Shown in pieces: positions 8,170-18,799 of a stretch of DNA of 64,000 bases; the stretch's first letter is position 1; every line of letters begins with the position of its first letter. This DNA comes from Oscillospiraceae bacterium (lineage in GTDB: Bacteria > Bacillota_A > Clostridia > Oscillospirales > Oscillospiraceae): positions 1 to 64,000 of the forward strand of contig JAFQUA010000047.1 of the NCBI GenBank assembly GCA_017408725.1. Direction: 5' to 3'. The translations under genes and the position numbers were made by a program. The notes below the pieces were generated by a model. It was given only the letters and a program-made list of their open reading frames with translations. It was not told where the DNA came from and searched no databases.

Positions 8170-10761
8170 ATGAATCTGAATAACTACACACAGAAATCGC
8201 TGGAAGCTGTGCAGTTGGCGCAGCAAATAGCCGTCCAAAATCACCATCAGCAGTTAGAGCAGGTGCATTTGTTGCTTGGAATGCTGAACCGGAACGGAGG
8301 GTTGATCCCACAGCTTCTGGAAAAAATGGGTATCAGCACAGACAGTCTGGAAGCGGCGGCAAACGGGATGCTTCGAAAGATTCCCGGCGTGACCGGCAGC
8401 AGGGAAATGGATAAATTCTATATTTCTGCGGTTGCGGATGCCGCGCTGCAGGCTGCCCAGACCCGAGCGGAGACGATGAAGGACGAATTTGTGTCGGTGG
8501 AACACCTTTTTTTGGGGCTGCTGGATGCGGCTGACGGCGCAATGCGGGAATTGTTTAAAACCTACCGAATCACAAAGGAAGATTGCTTAAAGGCGTTGCA
8601 GAGTGTCAGGGGAAATCAGAGAGTTACTACGGACAACCCGGAAGGAACTTATGATGCTTTGGAGAAATACGGTACCGATCTGGTGAAAAGAGCCAGAGAG
8701 CAAAAAATGGATCCCGTTATCGGACGGGACGAGGAGATCCGCAATGTGATCCGGATTTTGTCCCGAAAAACCAAGAATAATCCCGTCCTCATTGGTGAGC
8801 CTGGCGTTGGTAAGACGGCGATTACCGAAGGTCTGGCCCAACGGATCGTCAAGAAGGATGTACCCAAGACTTTGCAGGATAAGACAGTGTTTTCCCTGGA
8901 TATGGGCGCGCTGATCGCCGGTGCTAAGTACCGGGGAGAATTCGAGGAACGGCTGAAAGCGGTTCTGAACGAGGTCAAGGAATCCGATGGCCGAATCATT
9001 CTCTTTATCGATGAGCTGCACACCATCGTGGGCGCCGGAAAGACTGATGGCGCCATGGATGCAGGCAATCTGCTGAAACCTATGCTTGCCCGTGGTGAGC
9101 TTCACTGCATTGGCGCCACCACATTGGATGAGTACCGCCAGTATATTGAAAAAGACCCTGCGTTGGAACGCCGTTTCCAACCCGTGCAGGTGGATGAGCC
9201 TACGGTGGAGGATACCATTGGTATTCTGCGGGGGTTAAAGGAACGCTACGAGGTTTTCCATGGCGTAAAGATCGCGGATACGGCCCTAATTTCTGCGGCG
9301 ACCTTATCTCACCGTTATATCACGGACCGCTTCTTGCCGGATAAAGCTATTGACCTTGTGGACGAAGCCTGTGCCCAGATTCGTACGGAAATGGACTCTA
9401 TGCCTACGGAGCTGGACGCGGTATCCCGGCGCATTATCCAGATGGAGATCGAGGAGGCTGCGCTGAAGAAGGAAGAGGATGAATTATCCAAAGAGCGTCT
9501 TTCCCGGTTGCAGAAGGAACTGGCGGAAGAACGGGATGGTTTCAATTCCTTGAAGGCTCAGTGGGAGAATGAGAAAAGCGGCATTGAGCGCCTGCAGCAG
9601 CTGCGGGAGCGGATTGAGGAGCTGAACCGCCAGATCGAGAAGGCGGAGCAGCAGTATGATCTGGAAAAGGCCGCAGAACTGAAGTATGGCCGCCTGCCGG
9701 AAGTGCAGAAGGCTCTGGCTGTGGAGGAAGAAAAAGCCCAGACGGCAAAGCAACGCAATATTCTGCGGGATCGGGTGACGGAAGAAGAGATCGCCCGAAT
9801 CGTAGAGCGGTGGACCGGAATTCCTGTGGCGCGTTTGGTGCAGGGGGAACGGGAGAAACTGCTCACCTTGGATGAGACCCTTCACAAGCGCGTGGTGGGG
9901 CAGGATGAGGCGGTACAGGCAGTCACAGAAGCCATTCAGCGCAGTCGGGCAGGTATTCAGGATCCCGGACGGCCTATCGGTTCCTTCCTGTTCCTTGGAC
10001 CTACCGGTGTCGGTAAGACAGAACTGGCAAAAACACTGGCTCAGGCACTTTTTGATGATGAGAGTAATTTGATCCGGATCGATATGTCTGAGTATATGGA
10101 AAAGTACTCCGTGTCCCGTCTCATCGGTGCGCCTCCCGGCTATGTGGGCTACGAGGAGGGCGGTCAGTTGACGGAAGCGGTGCGCAGAAAGCCTTACTCG
10201 GTTGTTTTGTTTGATGAGGTGGAGAAGGCCCATCCGGATGTATTTAATGTGCTACTTCAAGTTTTGGATGATGGACGAATCACCGATTCTCAAGGAAGAA
10301 CGGTGGATTTCAAGAATACAATCATTATTCTGACCTCCAATCTGGGCTCCGAGTATCTCCTTTCCGGAATTCAAGGGGACGGAACAATAGAGGAAAATGC
10401 AAAGAGACAGGTGGAAGCGTTGCTGCGCCGGTCTTTTCGACCCGAGTTCTTAAACCGCCTGGATGAGATCGTGTTCTATAAGCCCTTGACAAAAGAGAAT
10501 GTAACCAAGATCATTGATCTGCAAATCGACAAGCTGAACCGCCGGCTTTTAGAGCAGCAGATCCGCTGCGTTTTGACAGATGCGGCAAAGCAGGCAGTTG
10601 TGGACGCGGCATATGATCCGCAGTTTGGCGCAAGACCGCTGCGCAGGTATGTCCAGCACACGGTGGAAACCATGCTGTCAAAAAAATTGCTCCGCGGTGA
10701 GCTTCTACCGGGACAGACAGCAACGGTGGATTTTGTGAACAACGAATTCATTATGCAATAA
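8170..10761 (+). CDS. clpB: ClpB disaggregase
   Basis: A hexameric AAA+ ATPase that rescues aggregated proteins with DnaK. The 863-residue protein has the N-terminal Clp repeat domain (1-150), NBD1 with Walker A GEPGVGKT (about 208) and Walker B FIDELHT, a long coiled-coil middle domain (about 405-530) that marks ClpB rather than ClpC, and NBD2 with GPTGVGKT (about 610) and LFDEVEKAH. The start is fixed by AAAGGAGG seven bases before the ATG. It is a single-gene unit between its CIRCE-controlled promoter and a hairpin terminator. Confidence 0.97.
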   Translation: MNLNNYTQKSLEAVQLAQQIAVQNHHQQLEQVHLLLGMLNRNGGLIPQLLEKMGISTDSLEAAANGMLRKIPGVTGSREMDKFYISAVADAALQAAQTRAETMKDEFVSVEHLFLGLLDAADGAMRELFKTYRITKEDCLKALQSVRGNQRVTTDNPEGTYDALEKYGTDLVKRAREQKMDPVIGRDEEIRNVIRILSRKTKNNPVLIGEPGVGKTAITEGLAQRIVKKDVPKTLQDKTVFSLDMGALIAGAKYRGEFEERLKAVLNEVKESDGRIILFIDELHTIVGAGKTDGAMDAGNLLKPMLARGELHCIGATTLDEYRQYIEKDPALERRFQPVQVDEPTVEDTIGILRGLKERYEVFHGVKIADTALISAATLSHRYITDRFLPDKAIDLVDEACAQIRTEMDSMPTELDAVSRRIIQMEIEEAALKKEEDELSKERLSRLQKELAEERDGFNSLKAQWENEKSGIERLQQLRERIEELNRQIEKAEQQYDLEKAAELKYGRLPEVQKALAVEEEKAQTAKQRNILRDRVTEEEIARIVERWTGIPVARLVQGEREKLLTLDETLHKRVVGQDEAVQAVTEAIQRSRAGIQDPGRPIGSFLFLGPTGVGKTELAKTLAQALFDDESNLIRIDMSEYMEKYSVSRLIGAPPGYVGYEEGGQLTEAVRRKPYSVVLFDEVEKAHPDVFNVLLQVLDDGRITDSQGRTVDFKNTIIILTSNLGSEYLLSGIQGDGTIEENAKRQVEALLRRSFRPEFLNRLDEIVFYKPLTKENVTKIIDLQIDKLNRRLLEQQIRCVLTDAAKQAVVDAAYDPQFGARPLRRYVQHTVETMLSKKLLRGELLPGQTATVDFVNNEFIMQ

Positions 10762-10766
10762 GTAAA

Positions 10767-10793
10767 AAAGCACCGGAAATTTCCGGTGCTTTC
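10767..10793. terminator. Shared terminator between convergent clpB and pseudouridine synthase genes
   Basis: AAAGCACCGGAAA and TTTCCGGTGCTTT form a perfect stem. The plus strand ends in TTTCT and the minus strand in six T residues, so it can stop both converging transcripts. Confidence 0.85.
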
Positions 10794-10811
10794 TGAAAAT
10801 ACGGAGCGGGG

Positions 10812-11411
10812 TCACTGTGTGGAAAAATCGGCCCAATCCGGAAGGGCAGAAAATTGTACGGTTTTTCCCCCATAAGGGAATGTTAACTGACAAGAGAATA
10901 AAAACGGGGCAGGGGATTCGTCTCTTGCCCCGTATTTGTGATCTCCCACCAGAGGAAATCCTCTGCTGGAAAACTGAACACGAATCTGGTGGCTGCGGCC
11001 GGTGTGCAGGCGGATGCGAACAAGGGAAGGGTCGCCTGCGGAAAGACGTGTAAATTCCAGACGGGCCTTCTTTACACCTTTGCGTACTTTTTTGACAACG
11101 AAAACCTTGTTTTTGCTGCTGTCTTTGAACAGAAGATCGTCCCAGTCTCCGGATTCCGGTGGTGTTCCGTGTACAAGCGCAACATATTCCTTTATCATGG
11201 TGCCTTCTTGAACGGCTTTGGAAAGGCTGGCGGCTGTCTGCTTTGTGCGGGCGTAGACCATGACGCCGCCCACATTTTTGTCCAGCCGATGAATGGGAAA
11301 GAAAATGCCGCCAAGGATTTCTTTCAGTGCGGCAGGAACCTCCGCCTCGGAGTCCAGCCCCACCGGCTTCACACAGACGGCAATGTTTTTGTCAGAATAG
11401 AGGATCTTCAT
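10812..11411 (-). CDS. RluA-family RNA pseudouridine synthase
   Basis: The catalytic motif HRLDKNVGGV carries the conserved aspartate, and RIRLHTGRSHQIRVQ is the second RluA signature. At 199 residues it is shorter than RluC/RluD and has no S4 domain, fitting the compact RluA branch that modifies rRNA or tRNA. The exact target base cannot be assigned. It is transcribed leftward, convergent with clpB, and a GGGGG stretch precedes the ATG. Confidence 0.9.
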   Translation of the reverse strand: MKILYSDKNIAVCVKPVGLDSEAEVPAALKEILGGIFFPIHRLDKNVGGVMVYARTKQTAASLSKAVQEGTMIKEYVALVHGTPPESGDWDDLLFKDSSKNKVFVVKKVRKGVKKARLEFTRLSAGDPSLVRIRLHTGRSHQIRVQFSSRGFPLVGDHKYGARDESPAPFLFSCQLTFPYGGKTVQFSALPDWADFSTQ

Positions 11412-11487
11412 AATTACCCCCGGAAAATTGTTTTTTTATTCAGTATAGCATATCGAAAAGAAAATGTAAAAAAATAATTTGTTGCGG

Positions 11488-11515
11488 TTGCAACTTATCG
11501 AAAAAGTTGTATAAT
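11488..11515 (+). promoter_or_regulatory. Promoter of the ABC exporter gene
   Basis: TTGCAA (11488-11493) and TATAAT (11510-11515) are 16 bp apart, 27 bases before the start codon. Confidence 0.7.
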
Positions 11516-11541
11516 GGTAGAAATGAAACGGAGGGAGAATC

Positions 11542-13296
11542 ATGACTACGAAGGATTATCAGAAGAAATCGCCGGTTGCGATTTTTCTGAGCTATTTCGG
11601 TAAGCACAAGAAATTGTTTGCTATCGATATATTTTGTGCAGTTTGCATTGCGGCAATTGATCTGATGTTCCCGCTGGTGACCCGGCATGCGCTGAATGAA
11701 TTGCTTCCCAACCGGATGTACCAGACTTTTTTCATCATCATGGCGGCGGTAATCATCTGCTATGTGCTGCGGTCGTTGCTCAATTATATTGTTGCTTATT
11801 ACGGACATACCTTCGGTATCCGGGTAGAGGCGGATATTCGACGGGATCTGTTCCGGCATATGCAGGAGATGAGCTTTGATTTTTATGATAAGAACCGCAC
11901 CGGCCAGCTTATGAGTCGGCTGACCTCCGACCTGTTTGAACTGACGGAACTTGCACACCATGGCCCTGAGGACCTGCTGACCTCGATCTTGACCATTATC
12001 GGTGCACTGGTGGTGATGTTTTCCATCCGTTGGGAACTGGCGGTGGTGGTGGCACTGATGATTCCGGTATTTCTGTTTGTGGTCATGACCATGCGCAGAA
12101 GCATGGGCAAGGCCTCGGCTCTTCGCAAGCAAAAAACCGCCCATATCAATACGGAGATCGAATCCAGTCTGTCCGGCTTCCGCACGGCAAAGGCCTTTGC
12201 CAACGAGGATGCGGAAAGTGCCCGCTTTAATGCGGCGAATGAAGAATTTAAGCGCTCGGGAAGAGAGTTTCATAAGGCTATGGGCCGTTTTCACAGCAGC
12301 GTTGAATTTTTCCTATGCAGCTTGAATGTGGTGATTATCGGTGTCGGCGGATACTTCATTATGAAAGACAAGATGGCATATACCGATCTGACCACTTTTG
12401 TGCTGTACATTGCCTCTTTTGTAGGTCCCATGCGGAAGCTCTCCGGTTTTTCGGAGATGTTTGCCAACGGTTTTGCGGGTCTGCAGCGGTTTGTGAACAT
12501 CATGCGCACAGCGCCGACACTGCAGGATCCGGAGAACGCACCGGAACTGAAGGATGTAAAAGGTGAGATCAAGGTCGAGAATGTATCCTTTGCTTATGAC
12601 GAGAATCTGGATGTACTGCACGATGTGAGCCTTACGGTGCAGCCCGGTGAAACGGTGGCGGTAGTTGGCCCTTCCGGCGGCGGAAAGACAACACTGTGCC
12701 AGCTGATCCCCCGATTTTATGATGTTTCCAGTGGATCCATTTCCATCGACGGTCAGGATGTCCGGTCTGTGACTCAGAGATCCATTCACAAAAATATCGG
12801 CATCGTACAGCAGGACGTATTCCTGTTTGCGGATACCATTTTTGAAAATATCCGTTACGGGCGGCCGGATGCTACCTTTGACGAGGTTGTAGCAGCGGCA
12901 AAGAAGGCAGAGATCTACGAGGATATTCTGGCCATGCCCAATGGGTTTGACACCTATGTGGGTGAACGGGGCACCCTGCTTTCCGGCGGCCAGAAGCAGC
13001 GGGTGGCAATAGCCCGGGTATTTCTGAAAAATCCGCCCATTCTGATCCTTGACGAAGCTACCTCGGCATTGGATTCCGTGACAGAAGCCAAGATCCAGCG
13101 GGCATTTGATGCTCTGGCAAAGGGCAGAACCACTTTGATCATTGCTCACCGTCTCTCTACGATCCGTGGGGCAAACCGCATCGTTTCCATTGCGGACGGC
13201 GTGATCACCGAATGCGGAAACCATGAGGAACTGGTAAATTCCGACGGCATCTACGAAGAGCTTTATAGAACCCAGAACGCTCAAAACTGGCGATAA
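11542..13296 (+). CDS. ABC exporter, fused membrane and ATPase domains (MsbA/BmrA type)
   Basis: A 584-residue half-transporter for export of lipids, drugs or peptides. Residues 1-310 carry six transmembrane helices with the cytoplasmic coupling segment FYDKNRTGQLMSRL. Residues 335-584 are the nucleotide-binding domain: Walker A GPSGGGKTT, Q-loop GIVQQD, signature LSGGQKQRVAIAR, Walker B ILILDEATSALD and switch AHRLST. All catalytic residues are present, so a homodimer would be active. There is no partner half-transporter beside it and it forms its own unit. The start has GGAGGGAG upstream. The substrate is unknown. Confidence 0.93.
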   Translation: MTTKDYQKKSPVAIFLSYFGKHKKLFAIDIFCAVCIAAIDLMFPLVTRHALNELLPNRMYQTFFIIMAAVIICYVLRSLLNYIVAYYGHTFGIRVEADIRRDLFRHMQEMSFDFYDKNRTGQLMSRLTSDLFELTELAHHGPEDLLTSILTIIGALVVMFSIRWELAVVVALMIPVFLFVVMTMRRSMGKASALRKQKTAHINTEIESSLSGFRTAKAFANEDAESARFNAANEEFKRSGREFHKAMGRFHSSVEFFLCSLNVVIIGVGGYFIMKDKMAYTDLTTFVLYIASFVGPMRKLSGFSEMFANGFAGLQRFVNIMRTAPTLQDPENAPELKDVKGEIKVENVSFAYDENLDVLHDVSLTVQPGETVAVVGPSGGGKTTLCQLIPRFYDVSSGSISIDGQDVRSVTQRSIHKNIGIVQQDVFLFADTIFENIRYGRPDATFDEVVAAAKKAEIYEDILAMPNGFDTYVGERGTLLSGGQKQRVAIARVFLKNPPILILDEATSALDSVTEAKIQRAFDALAKGRTTLIIAHRLSTIRGANRIVSIADGVITECGNHEELVNSDGIYEELYRTQNAQNWR

Positions 13297-13310
13297 AGCA
13301 ATATGGCAAA

Positions 13311-13335
13311 GCGCCCGGCTCTATCAGCCGGGCGC
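13311..13335. terminator. GC-rich hairpin between convergent ABC exporter and argS
   Basis: GCGCCCGGCT and AGCCGGGCGC pair around CTATC. T runs are weak on both sides, but the position between two convergent stops supports a terminator role. Confidence 0.65.
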
Positions 13336-13346
13336 CTTAACGATTA

Positions 13347-15095
13347 TTACATTTTTTCAGGTGCGGAGAAACCCAGAATGTCGATGCAGGCTTCCAGAAT
13401 GTTCTTGGCAAGGCCAATCAGTGCGATGTGGCCTGCCTTCAGTTCTTCATTCTCTTCTTTGAGGATGGGGGTCTCATGGTAAAACTTGTTGACACAGCCC
13501 GCAAGCTCGTAGATATAAGCACAGATGATGTTGGGAGTGGAGGTCTTTAGTGCGGTCTCCAGAGTGGGACCTAAGCGGGTGATGGTCAGCATCAGGTCCT
13601 TTGCTTCTGCGTTGGCAGGAAGCTGGATGGGAAGATTTTCCCAAGCACCGTATTTGGCGAGGATGGACTTGATCCGGACGATGGTGTAGAGGATATAGGG
13701 GCCGGTGTTGCCTTCGAAAGCGGCAAAACGCTCCAGATCGAAGTTATAGTCCTTGGTGGGCTGGTTGCTCAGGTCGCCGTATTTCAGCGCAGCCAGTGCG
13801 ATCTTGGCTGTGGTGGCTTCCACTTCGCTTTCCTCTACGATCTTATTTTCCACGACTTTGGAGCGGACGAAATCCGTCATATCGGAGATCAGCTGCTCTA
13901 AGCGTAGAGTGCCGCCGTCACGGGTCTTGAAGGGCTTGCCGTCAGCGCCGTTCATGGTGCCGTGGCCCACATGCTCCAGTTCGGTTTCGGCGTTTACAAT
14001 GCCGCTCTTCTTGGCGGCACGGAAGACCTGCTCGAAGTGCAGATTCTGCCGCTTGTCGGTGACATAGAGCATCTTGTCCGGATTCCAGTCCTGCATACGC
14101 TGGACCATGGTGGCAAGGTCGGTGGTGGCGTAGATGGCGCTGCCGTCGGACTTGACCAGGATCATGGGAGGAACTTCTTTCTTGTCACCCTCTTCGGCAA
14201 CGGGGATGACCCATGCGCCCTCGCTCTGGACGGCAAAGCCACGAGCCTTCAGATCCTCGACCATAGCGGGAATGTAAGGATCAGCATCGCTTTCGCCCAG
14301 CCACTTTTCGTAGTGAACATCCAGAATGTCGTAGATCCGGTGCAGATCGGGAAGGCTGACGCCCATAATGTGATCCCAGATGGCCCGGTAGCCACGGCGG
14401 CCCTGCTGCAGCTCATAGGTTGCGATATGGGCCTTTTCTGCAAATTCGGGATCTTTCTTCTTGGCGGAGGCGGTGGGATAGATCTCTTCCAGTTCAGAGA
14501 GGGTGAAGGGAGATTCGGCGGGGTATTCACCGGTGAAATCGGGATCGAAGTAGGGCAGTTCCGGCTGACGCTCCTGCAATTCCGCAATGATCAGACCCAT
14601 CTGCAGACCCCAGTCGCCCAGATGAATATCGCCAATGGTATTGTAACCCATGAACTTATACAGCCGCTTCAGCGCTTCACCGATAATGGCGGGGCGCAGA
14701 TGGCCGATGTGCAGAGGCTTGGCGACATTGGCTCCTCCGTAGTCCACCACGACGGTTTTGCCGGCACCCAGATCCGGTGTGCCGAAGCGCTCAGTATTGC
14801 GCATGGATTCCAGATAATCCTGCAGGAAGGCACCGGAGAGCTTCAGGTTGATAAAGCCGGGCATAACTGCTTCCACCATGTCATAGTCCGCTGCGTTCAA
14901 CTGGGCGACTACGGCATTGGCGATTTGAATGGGAGCGCACTTATACTGCTTGGCTGCAGCCAGCGCGCCATTGCACTGATATTCGCACAGGTCGGGACGG
15001 TTGGAAACGGTGACCCGACCGAAGGATGCGTCGAAGCCTGCATCCTGGAATGCCTGCCGCATCTTGGCGGTAATAATGTCTAAAATTCTTTCCAT
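13347..15095 (-). CDS. argS: Arginyl-tRNA synthetase
   Basis: A 582-residue class I synthetase charging tRNA-Arg. It has the N-terminal Add-1 domain, the HIGH motif in KPLHIGHLRP at 129-132, the catalytic domain, and an anticodon-binding helical C-terminus ending in the usual short aromatic/Met tail. Its ATG overlaps the stop of the ABC-F gene by one base (TGATG), with AAGGAAA in the upstream gene as ribosome site, so the two are co-translated. No T-box leader is visible ahead of the pair. Confidence 0.97.
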   Translation of the reverse strand: MERILDIITAKMRQAFQDAGFDASFGRVTVSNRPDLCEYQCNGALAAAKQYKCAPIQIANAVVAQLNAADYDMVEAVMPGFINLKLSGAFLQDYLESMRNTERFGTPDLGAGKTVVVDYGGANVAKPLHIGHLRPAIIGEALKRLYKFMGYNTIGDIHLGDWGLQMGLIIAELQERQPELPYFDPDFTGEYPAESPFTLSELEEIYPTASAKKKDPEFAEKAHIATYELQQGRRGYRAIWDHIMGVSLPDLHRIYDILDVHYEKWLGESDADPYIPAMVEDLKARGFAVQSEGAWVIPVAEEGDKKEVPPMILVKSDGSAIYATTDLATMVQRMQDWNPDKMLYVTDKRQNLHFEQVFRAAKKSGIVNAETELEHVGHGTMNGADGKPFKTRDGGTLRLEQLISDMTDFVRSKVVENKIVEESEVEATTAKIALAALKYGDLSNQPTKDYNFDLERFAAFEGNTGPYILYTIVRIKSILAKYGAWENLPIQLPANAEAKDLMLTITRLGPTLETALKTSTPNIICAYIYELAGCVNKFYHETPILKEENEELKAGHIALIGLAKNILEACIDILGFSAPEKM

Positions 15096-16702
15096 CAGTT
15101 ATTTCCTTTCTGCTGTGCCATCCAAGCAAGGTAATCGTCATAGGTTCCGTAGCGGTCGATGATGGTACCGTCGGGCTGGAAGGCGATGACGCGGTTACAG
15201 GTGGACTCCAGCATTTCGTGGTCGTGAGAAGCAAGGAGCACAACGCCCTGGAATGCTTCCAGACCCTTGTTGACAGCTTGGATGGACTCCATGTCCAGAT
15301 GGTTCGTAGGCTGGTCCAGCAGCACCACATTAGCGCCAGAGAGCATCATCTTGGAGAGCATGCAGCGGACTTTTTCGCCGCCGGAGAGGACGTTAACGGG
15401 CTTGAATACATCTTCGTTGCTGAAGAGCATACGGCCAAGGAAACCCCGCAGGTATACATCGTCCTTCTTGACAGAGTACTGACGCAGCCAGTCAACCAAT
15501 TCCATGGTGTTGCTTTCAAAGTAGGCGGAATTGTCCTTGGGCAGGTAGCTCTGGATGGTGGAAATACCCCACTTAATGGAGCCTTCATCGGGTTCCAGCT
15601 CGCCCATAAGGATCTGCATCAGCGCGGTCTGGGCTTTTTCGTTTTCACCGACGAAAGCGATCTTGTCGGTTCTGCCAACGGAGAAGTAGACCTTATCCAG
15701 CAGCTTCTCACCGTCAACGGTGACGGAAACATCCTTAACGGTTAGAATGTCCTTACCCAGCTCCCGCTCGGGCATGAAGCCCACGAAGGGATAACGGCGG
15801 GTGGAGCAGGGCATTTCTTCAACGGTCAGCTTGTCCAGCAGCTTACGGCGGGCGGTTGCCTGCTTGGCCTTGGATTTGTTGGCGGAGAAGCGTTGGATGA
15901 ACAGCTGCAGTTCTTCAATCTTTTCCTGATTCCGCTTGTTCTTGTTGCGGATCATGGCCTGCACCAGCTGGGAAGATTCGTACCAGAAGTCGTAGTTACC
16001 CACATACATCTTGATCTTGCCGTAGTCAATATCCACGGTGTGGGTGCAAACAGTGTTGAGGAAGTGGCGGTCGTGGGAAACGGCGATGACCATGCCGGGG
16101 AAATCCAGCAGGAAATCTTCCAGCCAGTTGATGGCTTCAATGTCAAGGTTGTTGGTAGGCTCGTCCAGCATGACGATGTCAGGGTTGCCAAACAGCGCCT
16201 GGGCAAGCAGAACCTTAACCTTCAGTCTGGGGTCGGTGGAGCCCATCATGTCGTAATGCATATCGGTGCCGATGCCCAGACCCTGCAGAAGGCGGGATGC
16301 GTCGGATTCTGCTTCCCAGCCGCCCATTTCCGCAAACTCTGCCTCCAGATCCGCGGCGCGGATGCCGTCCTCGTCGGAAAAGTCCGGCTTTTCGTAGATG
16401 GCATCCTTTTCCTTCATGACCTCGTAAAGATGGGCATTGCCCATGATAACGGTGTCCAGAATGGTGTATTCGTCGTAAGCGTTCTGATTCTGCTTCAGAA
16501 CGGAGACGCGCTTATCGGCATCGATACTGATAGAACCGGTGGTGGAATCCAGTTCGCCGGTGAGGATTCTGAGGAAGGTGGATTTGCCGGCACCGTTAGC
16601 ACCGATGATGCCGTAGCAGTTGCCGGGCAGGAACTGCAGGTCTACATGCTGGAACAGCCACTGGCCGCCGAACTGCATACCCAAATTGCTGACAGTAATC
16701 AT
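15095..16702 (-). CDS. ABC-F family ribosome-associated ATPase (YkpA/YbiT-like)
   Basis: A soluble protein of 535 residues with two ATP-binding cassettes and no membrane domain. The first has Walker A GANGAGKST and Walker B MLDEPTNNLD; the second is degenerate at Walker A (VGENEKAQT replaces the GxxGxGKT pattern) but keeps LSGGEKVR and LLDQPTNHLD. ABC-F proteins act on the ribosomal E site to relieve stalling or give antibiotic protection. The arrangement fits the housekeeping YbiT/YkpA branch better than resistance types. Operon partner of argS, which again points to translation. Confidence 0.92.
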   Translation of the reverse strand: MITVSNLGMQFGGQWLFQHVDLQFLPGNCYGIIGANGAGKSTFLRILTGELDSTTGSISIDADKRVSVLKQNQNAYDEYTILDTVIMGNAHLYEVMKEKDAIYEKPDFSDEDGIRAADLEAEFAEMGGWEAESDASRLLQGLGIGTDMHYDMMGSTDPRLKVKVLLAQALFGNPDIVMLDEPTNNLDIEAINWLEDFLLDFPGMVIAVSHDRHFLNTVCTHTVDIDYGKIKMYVGNYDFWYESSQLVQAMIRNKNKRNQEKIEELQLFIQRFSANKSKAKQATARRKLLDKLTVEEMPCSTRRYPFVGFMPERELGKDILTVKDVSVTVDGEKLLDKVYFSVGRTDKIAFVGENEKAQTALMQILMGELEPDEGSIKWGISTIQSYLPKDNSAYFESNTMELVDWLRQYSVKKDDVYLRGFLGRMLFSNEDVFKPVNVLSGGEKVRCMLSKMMLSGANVVLLDQPTNHLDMESIQAVNKGLEAFQGVVLLASHDHEMLESTCNRVIAFQPDGTIIDRYGTYDDYLAWMAQQKGNN

Positions 16703-16789
16703 TTCTTACTCCTTTGCATTTGCATATAATATTTCATATTAACTATAGCACATAATTGTAAATAAAGGAAGAACTTTTTTTGGAAAGAC

Positions 16790-16817
16790 TTGCATTTTTG
16801 TACCAGTATGTTATAAT
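16790..16817 (+). promoter_or_regulatory. htpG promoter
   Basis: TTGCAT (16790-16795) and TATAAT (16812-16817) are 16 bp apart, directly before the CIRCE. Confidence 0.8.
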
Positions 16818-16818
16818 G

Positions 16819-16845
16819 TTAGCACTCTAAGAAGTTGAGTGCTAA
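16819..16845 (+). promoter_or_regulatory. CIRCE operator (HrcA site) for htpG
   Basis: TTAGCACTC, nine bases, then GAGTGCTAA, the same perfect arms as at clpB with a different spacer. It lies two bases after the -10. Confidence 0.97.
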
Positions 16846-16863
16846 ACGAAAGGAACGACTACT

Positions 16864-18741
16864 ATGGAAAAAATGCAATTTAAGGCGGAATCCGCCCGCT
16901 TGCTGGATCTGATGATCAACTCTATCTATACCCACAAGGAGATCTTCCTCCGGGAGATCATCTCCAATGCCAGTGACGCCATCGATAAGCTTGCCTATAC
17001 CGCGCTGACTGACGATAAAGTGGGTCTAAACCGGGACGATTTTGCCATCACCATTACCCGTGCTCCCGAGGCAAGAATTCTGACAGTTTCCGATAACGGC
17101 ATCGGCATGAACCGGGCGGAAATGGAAGAAAACCTTGGTACCATTGCGAAATCCGGCTCTCTGGGCTTTAAGCAGGCTATGGAGAAGAATGAAGATATTG
17201 ACATTATTGGTCAGTTTGGTGTCGGCTTCTATTCTGCCTTTATGGTGGCATCCTCTGTGACCGTTATTTCCAAGAAATACGGCGAGGATACCGCGTGGAA
17301 GTGGACCTCCGACGGCACGGACGGCTACACAATCGAGGAGGCGGAGCGGGAATTCCCCGGTACCGATGTGATCATGACTATCAAGGAAGATACCGAGGAT
17401 GATAAGTATTCTGAGTTTCTGGAAGAGTACCAGATCCGCAGCCTGGTCCGCAAGTATTCCGACTATATCCGCTATCCCATCCGCATGGAGGTAAGCAAGT
17501 CCCGGAAAAAAGAGGAGAGCAACGATTACGAAAGCTACATGGAAGAGGAGACCCTAAACTCCATGATCCCTCTTTGGCAGCGGGCCAAGAAGGATGTAAC
17601 GGAAACGGAATACGAAAGCTTCTACCGGGAGCGGTTCTTTGATTTCAACAAGCCTGCCCGCACCATTCATTTCAGCACCGAGGGTACTGTGTCCTTCAAG
17701 GCACTGCTGTATATTCCTGCCAAAGCACCCTTTGATTTTTACTCCAAAGACTTCAAGCAGGGTCTGCAGCTTTACTCTTCCGGTGTCATGATCATGGAGT
17801 TCTGCGAAGAGCTGCTGCCGGAGCATTTCCGCTTCGTCCGGGGCGTGGTGGACAGTCAGGATCTCAGCCTGAACATCAGCCGCGAGATGCTGCAGCACAA
17901 TCGGCAGCTGACCGTCATCGCCCGCAGCATCGAAAAGAAGATCAAAGGCGAGCTGAAGCAGATGCTGGAAAATGACCGGGAGAATTTTGAGAAGTTCTAT
18001 GGCGTGTTTGGCCGCCAGTTAAAGTACGGCGCGGTATCCGATTACGGCACACACAAGGAAGCTACGCAGGATCTGCTGCTGTTCTACAGCCACAAGCAGG
18101 GAAAGCTGGTTACTTTGCAGGAATATGTGGATGCTATGGCAGAAGGTCAGGAGAAGATCTACTTTGCTCCCGGTGAAAACACCGATCGCCTTGCCAAGCT
18201 GCCTCAGGTCAAGGCTCTCAGCGACAAGGGTTATGATGTGCTGCTCTTCGGCGATGAGGTAGATGAATTTGTTCCCCAATCGCTGATGACTTACGCGGAA
18301 AAGTCCTTCTGCAATGTAACTACCGAAGATCTGCAGCTGCAGACCGAGGAGGAAAAGAAGGAACTGGAAGCCAAGGCGGAGGAGATGAAGGGTTTCCTGA
18401 CCTTCGTCAAAGACTCCCTGGGCGAAAGAGTAAAGGAAGTCCGTCTTTCCGGCAATCTTGGCACAGCGCCCGTTGCTATGATACCCGATTCCGGCATGAG
18501 CTTCGAGATGGAAAAGTATATGAAGCGGGTAAATCCTGAATTTACCTTCTCTGCAGGCAGAATTCTGGAGCTGAATCCGGAGCATGCGGCTGTCAAGGCA
18601 ATGCTCAGTGCGGTGACAGAAGATGCTGTCAAGGCAAAGGATTATGCTGAGCTTTTGATGTATCAGGCACAGCTGATGGCAGAGCTTCCTCTGGACGATC
18701 CCGCCGCCTATACGGAGCTGGTGTGCAAACTGATGAAATAA
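16864..18741 (+). CDS. htpG: HtpG, bacterial Hsp90 chaperone
   Basis: A dimeric ATP-dependent chaperone of 625 residues. The GHKL ATPase N-terminus shows SNASDAIDK, the VSDNGIGMN nucleotide motif and GQFGVGFYSAF lid region; the middle domain has the catalytic-loop arginine in NISREMLQ; the C-terminal dimerisation domain is complete. Length matches bacterial HtpG. The gene stands alone behind its own promoter and CIRCE, so HrcA should control it together with clpB. In B. subtilis htpG is not an HrcA target, so this wiring differs. Confidence 0.97.
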   Translation: MEKMQFKAESARLLDLMINSIYTHKEIFLREIISNASDAIDKLAYTALTDDKVGLNRDDFAITITRAPEARILTVSDNGIGMNRAEMEENLGTIAKSGSLGFKQAMEKNEDIDIIGQFGVGFYSAFMVASSVTVISKKYGEDTAWKWTSDGTDGYTIEEAEREFPGTDVIMTIKEDTEDDKYSEFLEEYQIRSLVRKYSDYIRYPIRMEVSKSRKKEESNDYESYMEEETLNSMIPLWQRAKKDVTETEYESFYRERFFDFNKPARTIHFSTEGTVSFKALLYIPAKAPFDFYSKDFKQGLQLYSSGVMIMEFCEELLPEHFRFVRGVVDSQDLSLNISREMLQHNRQLTVIARSIEKKIKGELKQMLENDRENFEKFYGVFGRQLKYGAVSDYGTHKEATQDLLLFYSHKQGKLVTLQEYVDAMAEGQEKIYFAPGENTDRLAKLPQVKALSDKGYDVLLFGDEVDEFVPQSLMTYAEKSFCNVTTEDLQLQTEEEKKELEAKAEEMKGFLTFVKDSLGERVKEVRLSGNLGTAPVAMIPDSGMSFEMEKYMKRVNPEFTFSAGRILELNPEHAAVKAMLSAVTEDAVKAKDYAELLMYQAQLMAELPLDDPAAYTELVCKLMK

Positions 18742-18799
18742 GTTGCGTATTGCGGCCTTTTATGATAAAATGAAAGCACTTTGAAAGGAGGCGCTGTAT

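Noticed and set aside
15095..16702. ABC-F protein as an antibiotic-resistance determinant
   Set aside because: Operon with argS and overall type match housekeeping YbiT/YkpA-like proteins; no attenuation leader is visible.
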